DNA of 64,000 nt from JAHCIE01 sp034431435 (GTDB lineage Bacteria; Chloroflexota; Anaerolineae; Epilineales; JAHCIE01): assembly GCA_034431435.1 (NCBI GenBank), contig DAOUDG010000085.1, forward strand, positions 62,001-126,000, given 5' to 3'. Positions 47,892-57,522 of the stretch are shown here, piece after piece; position 1 is the first letter of the stretch; every line of letters starts with the position of its first letter. Below the pieces are notes generated by a model. That model worked only from the letters and a program-made list of their open reading frames with translations, was not told the DNA's origin and did no database searches. The position numbers and the translations under genes are program-made.

Positions 47892-48032
47892 GCTGTTCCC
47901 CTCCTGATTCTCAGCCACAAGCTGGCGGCTCTTGGCGGTCTCAGCCCTGCCTGTGGGCGGTGCGCCTCTGATGTAATGCGCAACGAGAGGGAGCCTCTCT
48001 CGGCGGCCACGCGCTTCGGTCCGCTCGACCTG

Positions 48033-48041
48033 ATTATACCA
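48033..48041 (-). promoter_or_regulatory. Extended -10 promoter element (TGGTATAAT) upstream of the URO-D gene
   Basis: Perfect TATAAT with an upstream TGG on the minus strand, in the 221-nt gap after the STAND regulator stop. A start near 48026 would give a leader of about 135 nt. No -35 box fits. Confidence 0.4.
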
Positions 48042-48112
48042 TGCGGAGGGGGTATGACCATGAACGAGACCCGGCATCCAGGCAGGCGAGGCCGGGTGAC
48101 GCAGCCAGCGCT

Positions 48113-50683
48113 TCAGCCCTCCGCCTGCGCCTCCCCCAGCGCATACGCCACCGCCTCCTCCAGCGACATGGCGTGGCCCTCGCCCCAGGCCGCGACGAAC
48201 TCCTCGGCCGACACCTGGCTGCGCACGGCAGCCAGGATACGCTCGGTGTCCGCCCGGTCTGCGGCCTCAAGGGCAAATCCGCCAGTTTCGGCCATCATCG
48301 CGGCGGCGCCAAGCAGGCGCGCCGCGCGCTGCGGCTGACCGCGCGCCTGCCATACCCCGGCTATGCCAGCGACCGTGGGGCCGGACCGGACCGTCTCCTC
48401 ACCCTGGATGTCCACTCGCAAGCATGTCTGGAATAGCCCCAGCGCGCGCGTGTCCTCACCCCGCCGCAGCGTTACGTGCCCTAGATTGTGGAGTGCGTTG
48501 GCCGCCAGTGGGCCAAGCCCAGCCTGGGTCTGAAACAAAGCGATGGCCTCGCTGTACAACTTTTCGGCCAGCTCGTCATCGCCCGCCATCCGCGCTACCT
48601 CACCATAGGCATTCAGAATGCTGCCTTCGCTCCGCCTAGCCCTCAACTCACGGGCCAGGGACAGGGCTTCGGCTAGCAGGGCAGCAGCCTGGTCGGTGGC
48701 GCCCTCGTCGCGCGTTACAATACCTAGCCCACCGAGCGCGATCATGGTTAGCCAGCGGCTCCCCGCCTTGCGCGCCATGGCCAGGCTCTCCTGCCAAAGC
48801 TGGCGCGCCTCGCTCAAGTCCCCCAGGTGGCGCGTCCTCGCGCCTAGCCCTCCCAATACTTCGGCCAGCAGACGATCGTCCCCGGCGCCGCGTGCCAGCG
48901 CCACACTCTCCGCCAGCGCGGCCCGCGCCGCCGACAGGTCGCCCGGCCAAAGCCCGGCGTGCCCACCTACGCGGAGTAACCTGGCCCGTAGCCAGGGATC
49001 GTCCAGGGTGGCCGCCAGGGATAGCCCATCTTCAACCCAGCGCTTTCCTTCGCCGACGTGCTCGCGCCAGTACCAGAAGGGCGCCAGCGCGGCCGTCAGG
49101 CGCAGGAAGCTTTCCGTCTCACCTGCTGCTCGCATCCAGGCGAGAGCCGCCCGCAGGTTGTCCATCTCGGCTTCAAGACGGCTCAGCGCGCGACCTGGAC
49201 CCAGGTCATGCAACGCGTCCTCGGCTGCCTCCGCCTCGGCCAGATAGTACAGGGCGTGCGTCCGGCGCATTGCATCGGCCTCGCCGCTCTCCGCTAGCCG
49301 CTCGACCGCGTACTCGCGCACCGTCTCCAACATCCCAAAGCGCGCCTCACCGCCCACGCCGGACATTCGCGCCACCAGACTCTGGTCTACCAGCGCCGCG
49401 ACGCCATCGAGAGTGGCGAGTACTGAGTGGTTAGGGGCAGGCGAAGAGGCCTCGTCCCCGCTCGTCACTCGCCCCTCATCACTCGCCCCTGTCTGCTCTC
49501 CCACGACGGTCTCCGCCGCGTCCAGCGTGAAGCCACCGACGAACACCCCCAGCTGCCGAAACAGCCGTCGCTCTGCCTCCCCCAGCAGGCCATAGCTCCA
49601 TGTCAGCGTGGCCCACAGCGTCCGCTGCCGCAGGGGCGCATCGCGCGGCCCCCCCGTCAGCACCGCCAGTCGACTGCCCAGCCGCGCCAACAGCGCCTGG
49701 GGCGAGAAGACCTTCACCCGCGCCGCTGCTAGCTCGATCGCCAGCGGCAGCCCATCCAGCCGCTGGCAAATCGCCGCCACCGCCTCCGCGTTCTTCTCCG
49801 TCAGTACGAAGTCCCGCCGCGCCGCCTGCGCCCGTGCCACGAACAGCCGCACCGCCTCCGCCTCCATCATGGTCGCTACCGACGGCTGCGCCGTGTCCGG
49901 CACGGTCAGCGGCGGCACGTCGTACTCCTGCTCGCCGCGCAACCGCAAGGCGGCCCGACTGGTCACCAGCAGCTTGAGATCGGGTGCGCCCGCCAGTAAC
50001 TCGGCCACGACCGGCGCGGCCTCCACTATCTGCTCGAAGTTGTCCAGCACCAGCAGTATCCGCCTGTCGTGGAGGGTGTCGATCAGGCTGGCGAGGAGCC
50101 CCTGCCCCGGCTGCTCGCGGATATCAAGAACCTGGGCGATGGTCGCCACGATGAGGCCAGGCTCCCGCAAAGGGGCGAGGTTGACGAAGCCGATACCGTC
50201 AGTCAAGTCATCCGACAACTCGGCGGCCACTTCCAGGGCCAGGCGGGTCTTGCCCACGCCCCCCGCGCCGGTCAGGGTGACCAGCCGCGCATCGGCGCGC
50301 GACAGCAGCGCCTTGACGTCGGCCAGTTCCGCCTCGCGGCCGATCAAGGCGGTGGGCGGCGTGGGCAAGGTGAAGGAGGGAGATGCGAGCGCAGGTGTCG
50401 CGGGCGCGCCTGGCGTGGGCAGGGCGGGCGCGGTGGGCAGAGCCAGGTTGTCGCCGTCAGAGCGGTCGCGGGCGAAGCGGATGAAGGCCTCTCTGTCCTC
50501 GGCGGCCACGCCCAGCGCGGCGGCCAGACCCTCCGCCAACTGCCGCGACGGGCGCAACTCGTCCGCCTCCACCTTGCGGATTGTCTCGCCCGCGTAGCCC
50601 GCCTGCTGACCCAACTCCTGTTGGGTCAGCCCCAATCCACGACGACGCAGCCTCAGCCAGCGGCCAAACGAGGCAGCAGCCAC
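48113..50683 (-). CDS. XRE-type HTH / NB-ARC-like STAND ATPase / TPR transcriptional regulator
   Basis: 856 residues from GTG 50683, which has GAGGAGGGAAAG directly upstream; a TTG seven codons earlier lacks a site. The first ~65 residues are an XRE helix-turn-helix (LGLTQQELGQQAGYAGETIRKVE). From ~105 an AAA/NB-ARC ATPase follows with GREAEL, Walker A TGAGGVGKTR and Walker B ILLVLDNFEQI, then a winged-helix part and TPR-like repeats (~520-800). The end (EEFVAAWGEGHAMSLEEAVAYAL) is shared by many AfsR/LuxR-like STAND regulators. The inducer and target are unknown. Confidence 0.85.
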   Translation of the reverse strand: MAAASFGRWLRLRRRGLGLTQQELGQQAGYAGETIRKVEADELRPSRQLAEGLAAALGVAAEDREAFIRFARDRSDGDNLALPTAPALPTPGAPATPALASPSFTLPTPPTALIGREAELADVKALLSRADARLVTLTGAGGVGKTRLALEVAAELSDDLTDGIGFVNLAPLREPGLIVATIAQVLDIREQPGQGLLASLIDTLHDRRILLVLDNFEQIVEAAPVVAELLAGAPDLKLLVTSRAALRLRGEQEYDVPPLTVPDTAQPSVATMMEAEAVRLFVARAQAARRDFVLTEKNAEAVAAICQRLDGLPLAIELAAARVKVFSPQALLARLGSRLAVLTGGPRDAPLRQRTLWATLTWSYGLLGEAERRLFRQLGVFVGGFTLDAAETVVGEQTGASDEGRVTSGDEASSPAPNHSVLATLDGVAALVDQSLVARMSGVGGEARFGMLETVREYAVERLAESGEADAMRRTHALYYLAEAEAAEDALHDLGPGRALSRLEAEMDNLRAALAWMRAAGETESFLRLTAALAPFWYWREHVGEGKRWVEDGLSLAATLDDPWLRARLLRVGGHAGLWPGDLSAARAALAESVALARGAGDDRLLAEVLGGLGARTRHLGDLSEARQLWQESLAMARKAGSRWLTMIALGGLGIVTRDEGATDQAAALLAEALSLARELRARRSEGSILNAYGEVARMAGDDELAEKLYSEAIALFQTQAGLGPLAANALHNLGHVTLRRGEDTRALGLFQTCLRVDIQGEETVRSGPTVAGIAGVWQARGQPQRAARLLGAAAMMAETGGFALEAADRADTERILAAVRSQVSAEEFVAAWGEGHAMSLEEAVAYALGEAQAEG

Positions 50684-50875
50684 CTTTCCCTCCTCTAGCG
50701 TCAACCAGCGCGCCGCTAGACCGCGTGGTCAATTCCGACACCTGGCAGCCATCGGACTCCATCGGCCGGTTGTACCGTTTTCCATCCCGCTGGGCGGGAA
50801 GAATCGGCGCGGGCAACGTGGTTTACTACCCGTACACGAGACGGCAAGCAACCATGACAGGAAAGGACGCCCCCC

Positions 50876-51199
50876 ATGCACGGCATGACTTCGACATTGG
50901 TCTGGCTACGTGAACACACCTTGAGACTGTTGACGGCTCTCGCCTTCGCCCTGCTCTGCGTCGCTATCGCCGGCGCGCCGGGCGCCGCCGCCCAGGGGCC
51001 GGCCCCCGGCGCCAACAGGGCTATCTCGGCCGCTCGCGAGCGCGCCCTAACACAGTATCGGACCGCCCACGAGCAGCGCGTGGCCGCGCGACTGGACGCG
51101 CTGCTCTACCCGCCCATCGCTTCGACGACCCATCGCGGGCCAGGCGCACAGTATCGGGCCGCCCACGAGCGGCGCGTGGCAGCGCGACTGGCGCGCTAG
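50876..51199 (+). CDS. Small secreted protein with duplicated Arg-rich repeat
   Basis: 107 residues. A signal peptide ends AAAQG near residue 40. The mature part is Ala/Arg-rich and contains QYR-x-AHE-x-RVAARL twice, ~32 residues apart; the DNA copies differ at only a few bases, so the duplication is recent. It is divergent from the STAND regulator. I do not recognise a family. Coding character and the signal peptide argue for a real gene. Confidence 0.55.
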   Translation: MHGMTSTLVWLREHTLRLLTALAFALLCVAIAGAPGAAAQGPAPGANRAISAARERALTQYRTAHEQRVAARLDALLYPPIASTTHRGPGAQYRAAHERRVAARLAR

Positions 51200-51288
51200 G
51201 ACACACTGCGCTACCGGCCGGCCCCTGTGCTAGACCCGGGTCTGGCAAGCGTGACAGGCACAGATAGCAATCGCAAGGTCCGAGTGCC

Positions 51289-51325
51289 GTAGACCCTAAA
51301 GGTCGCCAAGACCTGTAGGGTCTAC
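51289..51325. terminator. Hairpin downstream of the small secreted protein
   Basis: Sixteen-base arms (51289-51304 and 51310-51325) pair with one mismatch around GCCAA. It lies 90 nt after the stop at 51199 and carries a GACCTGTAGG core similar to the other hairpins in this window. Confidence 0.5.
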
Positions 51326-51409
51326 CACGAGGCGCAGGTCGCCCAGCTGCGGGGGACGCTGGGCGACGCCGCCGTGCAGCGTTTTCTCACAACAGGCGAC
51401 GCCGAGTAG
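51322..51409 (+). pseudogene. Possible gene remnant
   Basis: Read to the stop at 51407-51409, this frame codes VYHEAQVAQLRGTLGDA and then AVQRFLTTGDAE, which looks like the C-terminal part of AfsR/LuxR-type STAND regulators. The frame is closed upstream within ~30 codons by a stop and the hairpin, and no start is present. It may be the tail of a lost regulator gene, or chance. Confidence 0.25.
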
Positions 51410-51465
51410 CAAGGATAGCGGGGCGCGTCAGGGCCTGTAGGTCTCGTGGTTGCCCTCCTCGCCGC

Positions 51466-52647
51466 TCACCAGCGCGGACGCAGGGGCAGGTAGTAGGGGT
51501 CGCGGCGCACCATCTCGGCGGTGTCGTCGCGGGCGCGCCAGTCGCCGCGTTGGTAGTTTTCGTGCAGGGCGGCCAGCCGGTCGCGGTCCAGCTCGACGCC
51601 CAGGCCGGGGCCGCTTGGCACATCGAGCATGCCGTCGCGGAACTGGAGCTTGCCGCCGACGATGACGTCCTCGGCCTGCCACGGGTAGTGGGTATCGCAG
51701 GCGTAGATGAGGTGTGGCGTGCTGGCGGCCAGATGGGCCATCGCGGCCAGGCTGACCCCCAGGTGGTTGTTGCTGTGCATGGACAGCCCCAGGCCGAAGC
51801 TCTCGCACACGGCAGCCAGCCGCTTGCAGCCGGTCAGCCCGCCCCAGTAGTGGTGGTCGCACAGCACCACCTGCGCCGCGCGCATCTCCACTGCGATGGG
51901 CAGGTCGTCGAAGGTTGTGACGGCCATATTGCTGCTCAGTGGGGTGTGGGTAGCGCGGGCGACGGCGGCCATGCCCGCCATGCCCCAGGTCGGGTCTTCC
52001 AGGTATTCCAGGTCGATGTCGGCCAGGGCGTGGGCGACGCGGATGCTGGTCTCCACCGACCACACCGCGTTGGGGTCGATGCGCAGCTGGTCAGTGGGGA
52101 AGGCCGCCCGTAGCAGGCGCATCGTCTCGATTTCGGCGTCGGGGGACAGCACGCCGCCCTTGACCTTGATGGCCTGGAAGCCGAACTCGTCGCGGAAATG
52201 CTGGGCCAGGCCGACCATCTCCTCCGGCGTGCCCACCTCGCCCCACGGGTCGTCCTCGCCCTGGTACTTGAAGAACAGGTAGCTGGCGAAGGGTACCCGC
52301 GGCCGCACCAGCCCGCCCAGCAGGTCGTACAGCGGCGCATCGATGGCACGGGCGCAGGCGTCGAGGCAGGCAACCTCCAGGATGGACGCGGCGCGCGGTC
52401 GGTCGCGCAACTTCACGCGGATGCGTTCGAGGTGCCACGGGCTCTCGCCGCGTAGCGCGCCCAGCGCCGACTGCAACTCGCCCAGCAGGGCCGCGCCGCC
52501 CGGCCCTTCGGACAGCCCCACCACGCCAGTATCCGTTTCCAGTTCCACGATCACGCGCAAGGCATAGGGGGCGTGGACGCCCCACGAGTTACGTAGCGGC
52601 GGGTCCGCGACAGCTACGGGCGTCAGACGGAGATTAGTGATGCGCAT
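51466..52647 (-). CDS. Enolase-superfamily acid-sugar dehydratase, glucarate dehydratase-like
   Basis: 393 residues. NSWGVHAPYALRVIVE at the N-terminus, K161/K163 in KVKGG, metal ligands D191, E217 and N240, and H291 in SMHSNNHLG fit the GlucD subgroup (KxK on one face, His on the other). CDHHYWGG is also typical. It would dehydrate glucarate or a stereoisomer to the 5-keto-4-deoxy acid. The start is preceded by GAGG. It follows the uronate dehydrogenase-lactonase fusion by 51 nt, whose product would be its substrate. Confidence 0.83.
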   Translation of the reverse strand: MRITNLRLTPVAVADPPLRNSWGVHAPYALRVIVELETDTGVVGLSEGPGGAALLGELQSALGALRGESPWHLERIRVKLRDRPRAASILEVACLDACARAIDAPLYDLLGGLVRPRVPFASYLFFKYQGEDDPWGEVGTPEEMVGLAQHFRDEFGFQAIKVKGGVLSPDAEIETMRLLRAAFPTDQLRIDPNAVWSVETSIRVAHALADIDLEYLEDPTWGMAGMAAVARATHTPLSSNMAVTTFDDLPIAVEMRAAQVVLCDHHYWGGLTGCKRLAAVCESFGLGLSMHSNNHLGVSLAAMAHLAASTPHLIYACDTHYPWQAEDVIVGGKLQFRDGMLDVPSGPGLGVELDRDRLAALHENYQRGDWRARDDTAEMVRRDPYYLPLRPRW

Positions 52648-52666
52648 GGAGGACCTCTTGGCGGGG

Positions 52667-52697
52667 CGGTCCCCTCTGCCTGTGGGAGAGGGGACCG
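52667..52697 (-). terminator. Intra-operon hairpin between the fusion gene and the dehydratase gene
   Basis: Arms of 11 bases, CGGTCCCCTCT and AGAGGGGACCG, enclose a 9-nt loop right after the fusion gene stop. It could attenuate transcription or protect the upstream message end. Confidence 0.45.
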
Positions 52698-52698
52698 G

Positions 52699-54255
52699 CT
52701 ATGAGAGTGGTACCCGCACAATCGCCCCTACTTCCATGACGGCCGGTGGGGCAGTGGGGGCGACGCGCGACAACTCGGCCAGGAAGCGGTCGAGTAGGTC
52801 GGCCTGAGGTTGCAGGCAGCCGTAGTGGATGGGCGTGACGGCGCGGGGCTGGAGGTCGGCGGCCAGGTGCGCCGCTTCCTCGGCGGTCATGTTGCCGCCC
52901 CGACCGTTGATGGGAACCAGCAGCAGGTCCAGGCTCTCGCCCTGGGCGGCGCACAGACAGTCGTCGTACTCCGTGTCACCGGTGTGGTAGACGCTCGCGC
53001 CATCCACCCGCAGGATATAGCCTACCGCGTCGGGAACATTCTCCTGGTGGCGCGCGGGCATGGCTGTCACCGTCAGGTCGCCGAGGCGCACGCTATCGCC
53101 GGCCTGCACCGGCGTCAGCCGCCCGGAGTCGATGCCCAGGTCGGCCAATCGTGCGCACACGGTCGGCGGTCCGACGAAGCGAGCGTTGGGGTTCACCTGA
53201 GCCACGACCGGCAGCGCATGGATGTCCAGGTGGTCACGGTGGGCGTGGGTCACGAGGACAGCATCTACTACCAGGTCGGCGGCGGGCATGAAGGGGGGTT
53301 GCAGCCGGTCGGGCCACTCGGTCAGGAAGGGGTCGATGGCGATGCTGAGGGCGGCGGGCGTCTTGACGAAGAAGCCTGACTGGCCGAGCCACACCAGGCG
53401 CAGCTGTCCCGCCGCGACCGGCAGGTGGGGCAGCCGCTCGCCCCAGGGAATCGGGTAGGGTGGGGCGGGAGCCACGCCGGGGAGCCAGCCCGAAATGAAG
53501 CTCTCGCTGTCGTCCTGGGCGACGAAGCCGATGAGTTCTCGCGCCCGTTCCAGGTCCCACCAGCGTCGGGTGTTGGCGGAGCAGCCGTAGACAAGGGCGC
53601 AGCCCACCCCCTCGGCCTCGACGCCGCAGCGAAACATCTCCACCATGTCGCGGTCGCTCATCCAGATGGCCCATGCGCGCGGCGCGGCGCGCGTCCGGGC
53701 ATCCTTGGGGCCGACGGAGCCAAGACGCAGGCACACCGAGGTGACGCCGCGCCAGTCGGCATACCACCGCGCCAGGGCCTCGCCAAAGACTTTGCTGACG
53801 CCGTAGAGGTTGTCGGGACGCACTGGCTCGTCGGTGGTCAGGGGGAAGGCCACGGGGTAGAGGGTGTGCTCCCGGTAGACGGGTAGTTGGCCGATCAGCA
53901 GCGGGCTGTAGCCTTCGACGGTGTGGTTGGAACTGGCGAATACGACACGGGGCACGCCGTTGCGGACGGCCGCCTCGTACAGATTGTACATCCCGACGAT
54001 ATTGCGCGGCACGATTTCGCCTTCGAAGTGGCCGGCCCAGGCTTGCGCGGCCAGGTGAATCACGGCGTCGATCCCGTCCATCGCCCGGTCGAGCACGGCG
54101 GGATCGTTCATGTCGCCCACAACCATGTCGGGCGCGTCGGGCATGGGGACGAGGTCAGTGAGGCGTAGGTCGAAATACGGGGCTAGGCCACGCGAGATGA
54201 TCCCACCCAGCCTGCCAGCCGCGCCGGTGATGAGGACACGTTTGCGAGTGGTCAT
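52699..54255 (-). CDS. Uronate dehydrogenase-like SDR fused to UlaG-like metallo-beta-lactamase-fold lactonase
   Basis: 518 residues in two domains. Residues 1-~265 are an SDR like bacterial uronate dehydrogenase: GAAGRLGG, FASSNHTVEGYSP and the catalytic Y151-x3-K155. Residues ~285-518 begin RLVWLGQSGFF and carry the metal-binding set H337-x-H339-x-D341-H342, H403, H424/D427 and H477, in the style of UlaG lactonases. Uronate dehydrogenase makes an aldaro-lactone; a fused lactonase would open it, and the adjacent dehydratase would take the aldarate. The domain calls are firm; the joint activity is my inference. No strong ribosome binding site is visible before the ATG, and a hairpin lies just upstream. 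Confidence 0.8.
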   Translation of the reverse strand: MTTRKRVLITGAAGRLGGIISRGLAPYFDLRLTDLVPMPDAPDMVVGDMNDPAVLDRAMDGIDAVIHLAAQAWAGHFEGEIVPRNIVGMYNLYEAAVRNGVPRVVFASSNHTVEGYSPLLIGQLPVYREHTLYPVAFPLTTDEPVRPDNLYGVSKVFGEALARWYADWRGVTSVCLRLGSVGPKDARTRAAPRAWAIWMSDRDMVEMFRCGVEAEGVGCALVYGCSANTRRWWDLERARELIGFVAQDDSESFISGWLPGVAPAPPYPIPWGERLPHLPVAAGQLRLVWLGQSGFFVKTPAALSIAIDPFLTEWPDRLQPPFMPAADLVVDAVLVTHAHRDHLDIHALPVVAQVNPNARFVGPPTVCARLADLGIDSGRLTPVQAGDSVRLGDLTVTAMPARHQENVPDAVGYILRVDGASVYHTGDTEYDDCLCAAQGESLDLLLVPINGRGGNMTAEEAAHLAADLQPRAVTPIHYGCLQPQADLLDRFLAELSRVAPTAPPAVMEVGAIVRVPLS

Positions 54256-54280
54256 AGTTATCGGTGATTCATCAATATAG

Positions 54281-54310
54281 CTCTATCAGGTTGCTGCAAA
54301 CCTGATAGAG
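54281..54310 (-). terminator. Perfect hairpin after the ABC transporter genes
   Basis: Twelve-base arms CTCTATCAGGTT and AACCTGATAGAG around GCTGCA, six bases after the last ATPase stop on the minus strand and followed by CTATATT. It is the most terminator-like element in the catabolic locus, though read-through into the fusion gene is probable. Confidence 0.6.
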
Positions 54311-54316
54311 ATGCCC

Positions 54317-55329
<1,013 letters not shown>

Positions 55330-55333
<4 letters not shown>

Positions 55334-56349
55334 GGCTCACTCCAACGGTCGTAGCGGCAGCGGGTCCAGTGGCCCGGCTCGACCTCGACCAGGTCCACGT
55401 CGTCGGTGATGTGGCACGGCTTCCCGTTGGACTTTGGACAGCGCGGCATGAAGGCGCAGCCCTCCGGCACCGAGTAGGGGTCGGGGACGCTGCCGGGGAT
55501 GGGGACAAGCCGGTCCTTGATGTTGCCACCCATGCGCGGCACGGACCTGAGCAGGCCGATCGTATAGGGATGCAGTGGGCGGTGGAAGATGGTGCGCGTG
55601 TCGGCCATCTCGACGATCTTGCCCATGTACATGACGGCGATGCGGTCGGCCATCTCGGCGATGACGCCCAGGTTGTGGGTGATCATCAGAATCGCCATGC
55701 CGTACTCTTCCTGCAGGCCCTTCATCAGTTCCAGAATCTGGGCCTGGATGGTCACGTCCAGGGCCGTGGTCGGCTCGTCGGCGATGAGCAGCGATGGGTT
55801 GCAGCTGAGAGCCATGGCGATCATGGCCCGCTGGCGCATGCCGCCCGACAGTTGATGCGGGTACTCGTCGAAGCGTTGGGCTGGCGCGGCGATACCCACC
55901 TGGGTAAGCATGGCGATGGCTCGCTCGCGACTCTCCGCGCTGCCGACACCCTGATGCAACTCGACAGCCTCTGCGATCTGGCTGCCGACCGTATGGACGG
56001 GGCTGAGGGAGGTCATTGGCTCCTGGAAGATCATCGCGATCTCGTTGCCACGGATGCTACGGATGACATCACCCTGGTAATCGACGGCGGCCAGATCGAC
56101 CACTTCGCCGCCGCTCTCCAGCCGCCGTCGAAACAGAATGTGGCCGTCCACGATCTTGCTGCGCTTGGGCGGGAGCAGGCGCAGGATGGAGTGGGCCGTC
56201 ACACTCTTGCCGCAGCCGCTCTCGCCCACCAGGCCGAGCGTCTCGCCGGGCTTGATGTCCAGGGTCACACCGTTGACGGCGCGCACGATGCCATCTGGCG
56301 TGTAGAAGAAGGTCTTGAGGTCTTGCAGCATCAGAAGCGGTTCAGGCAT
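55330..56349 (-). CDS. Peptide/oligosaccharide-type ABC transporter ATPase (DppD-like)
   Basis: 339 residues. Walker A GESGCGKS, signature SGGMRQRAMIAMAL and Walker B LLIADEPTTALDVT, then the C-terminal extension CAFMPRCPKSNGKPCH. It forms a heterodimer with the DppF-like subunit. It lies 12 nt after the second permease. Confidence 0.9.
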
Positions 56350-56361
56350 AGCACACCCTAC

Positions 56362-57519
56362 TCAAGCGCCATAGGGGTCGGAGGCGTCGCGAAGGCCGTC
56401 GCCAAAGAAGTTGAAGGCAAGCACCGCCATTGAGATAAACAGTGCGGGCAGGAGGAGCCACGGGTAGTGACGCAGGCTTTCCAGATTCTGCGCCTCTTGC
56501 AAGATGACGCCCCAGCTGGTCAGCGGCGGGCGCAGGCCCAGGTTCAGGAAGGACAGGGCCGTCTCGGCCAGGATCATGCCCGGCATCGCCAGGGTCGCCA
56601 CGACGATGATATGGCTGAAGACGGCGGGAATGAGGTGGCGGAAGATGATCCACATGTCCGTCGCTCCCGCCAGCTGGGCGGCGACGACGAAGTCCTCCTC
56701 GCGGATGGTGAGGATCTTGCCGCGCAACTGGCGCGCCAGCCACGTCCAGCCAATGAAGGACAGGATAATGGTAATGGCGAAGTAGACTCGCTCCGGTGGC
56801 CAATGCTGGGGCAGAGCCGCCGTCAGGGCCATCCACAGGGGGATGGAGGGGAAGGAGCGGATGACCTCAATGGAGCGCTGGGTCACGTTGTCGATCATGC
56901 CGCCGTAGTAGCCCGATGCGACGCCGACGACGGAGCCGATAATGAGGCTCAGGAACACACCGACCAGGCCAATCGTCAGCGACATCCGGCTACCCAGCAC
57001 GATGCGCGACAGCATGTCGCGGCCCTGGCGGTCGGTGCCGAAGAAGAATGCGCCGAAGTCCTTCGCATCGATGCCATAGAGATGGATGTCGCTCTCGAGG
57101 AAGCCCAGTATCCGATACGGCTCACCGTGCACGAAGAACAGGATGGGGTACTTCTGGGTCGGGTCGGTGCGGTAGGTCGTGAGCAGAGTATCCAGGTCGA
57201 CCTTGCGCTCCAGGGCGTAGACGTAGAGGCCTGTGCCCGACTCCCAGCGCGGCAGTTGGGGCGGTACGTACAGGTATTGTACGAAACGCTCATCGGGGCC
57301 GTAGGGCGCCAGGAAGGGCGCGAAGGCAGCCATCAGGTAGAACAGGCCAACGACAATGCCCGCCCCGATGGCGACCCGGCTGCGGGAGAACTTGCGCGCC
57401 ATGAGCTGCCACTGGGACAGGCCGTAGCGCTTCTCGTCCGCGGCGGCCGAGGCGGGACGCAGCAAGGGCGGGGCGGCCGCGCCGCCGGTCGTTCCCGGCG
57501 TGGTGTCGTAGAGGCTCAT
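56362..57519 (-). CDS. ABC transporter permease (DppC-like)
   Basis: 385 residues with six membrane helices. The N-terminal cytosolic arm is long, and an outer loop of ~120 residues sits between helices 1 and 2, as in DppC/OppC. The coupling EAA loop reads EDFVVAAQLAGATDMWIIFRHLIP. Its gene is 3 nt from the DppB-like permease. Confidence 0.88.
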   Translation of the reverse strand: MSLYDTTPGTTGGAAAPPLLRPASAAADEKRYGLSQWQLMARKFSRSRVAIGAGIVVGLFYLMAAFAPFLAPYGPDERFVQYLYVPPQLPRWESGTGLYVYALERKVDLDTLLTTYRTDPTQKYPILFFVHGEPYRILGFLESDIHLYGIDAKDFGAFFFGTDRQGRDMLSRIVLGSRMSLTIGLVGVFLSLIIGSVVGVASGYYGGMIDNVTQRSIEVIRSFPSIPLWMALTAALPQHWPPERVYFAITIILSFIGWTWLARQLRGKILTIREEDFVVAAQLAGATDMWIIFRHLIPAVFSHIIVVATLAMPGMILAETALSFLNLGLRPPLTSWGVILQEAQNLESLRHYPWLLLPALFISMAVLAFNFFGDGLRDASDPYGA

Positions 57520-57522
57520 GAG

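Noticed and set aside
47892..48077. N-terminal extension of the URO-D gene
   Set aside because: The extension is not conserved-looking and the downstream ATG has a strong AGGAGGGG site.
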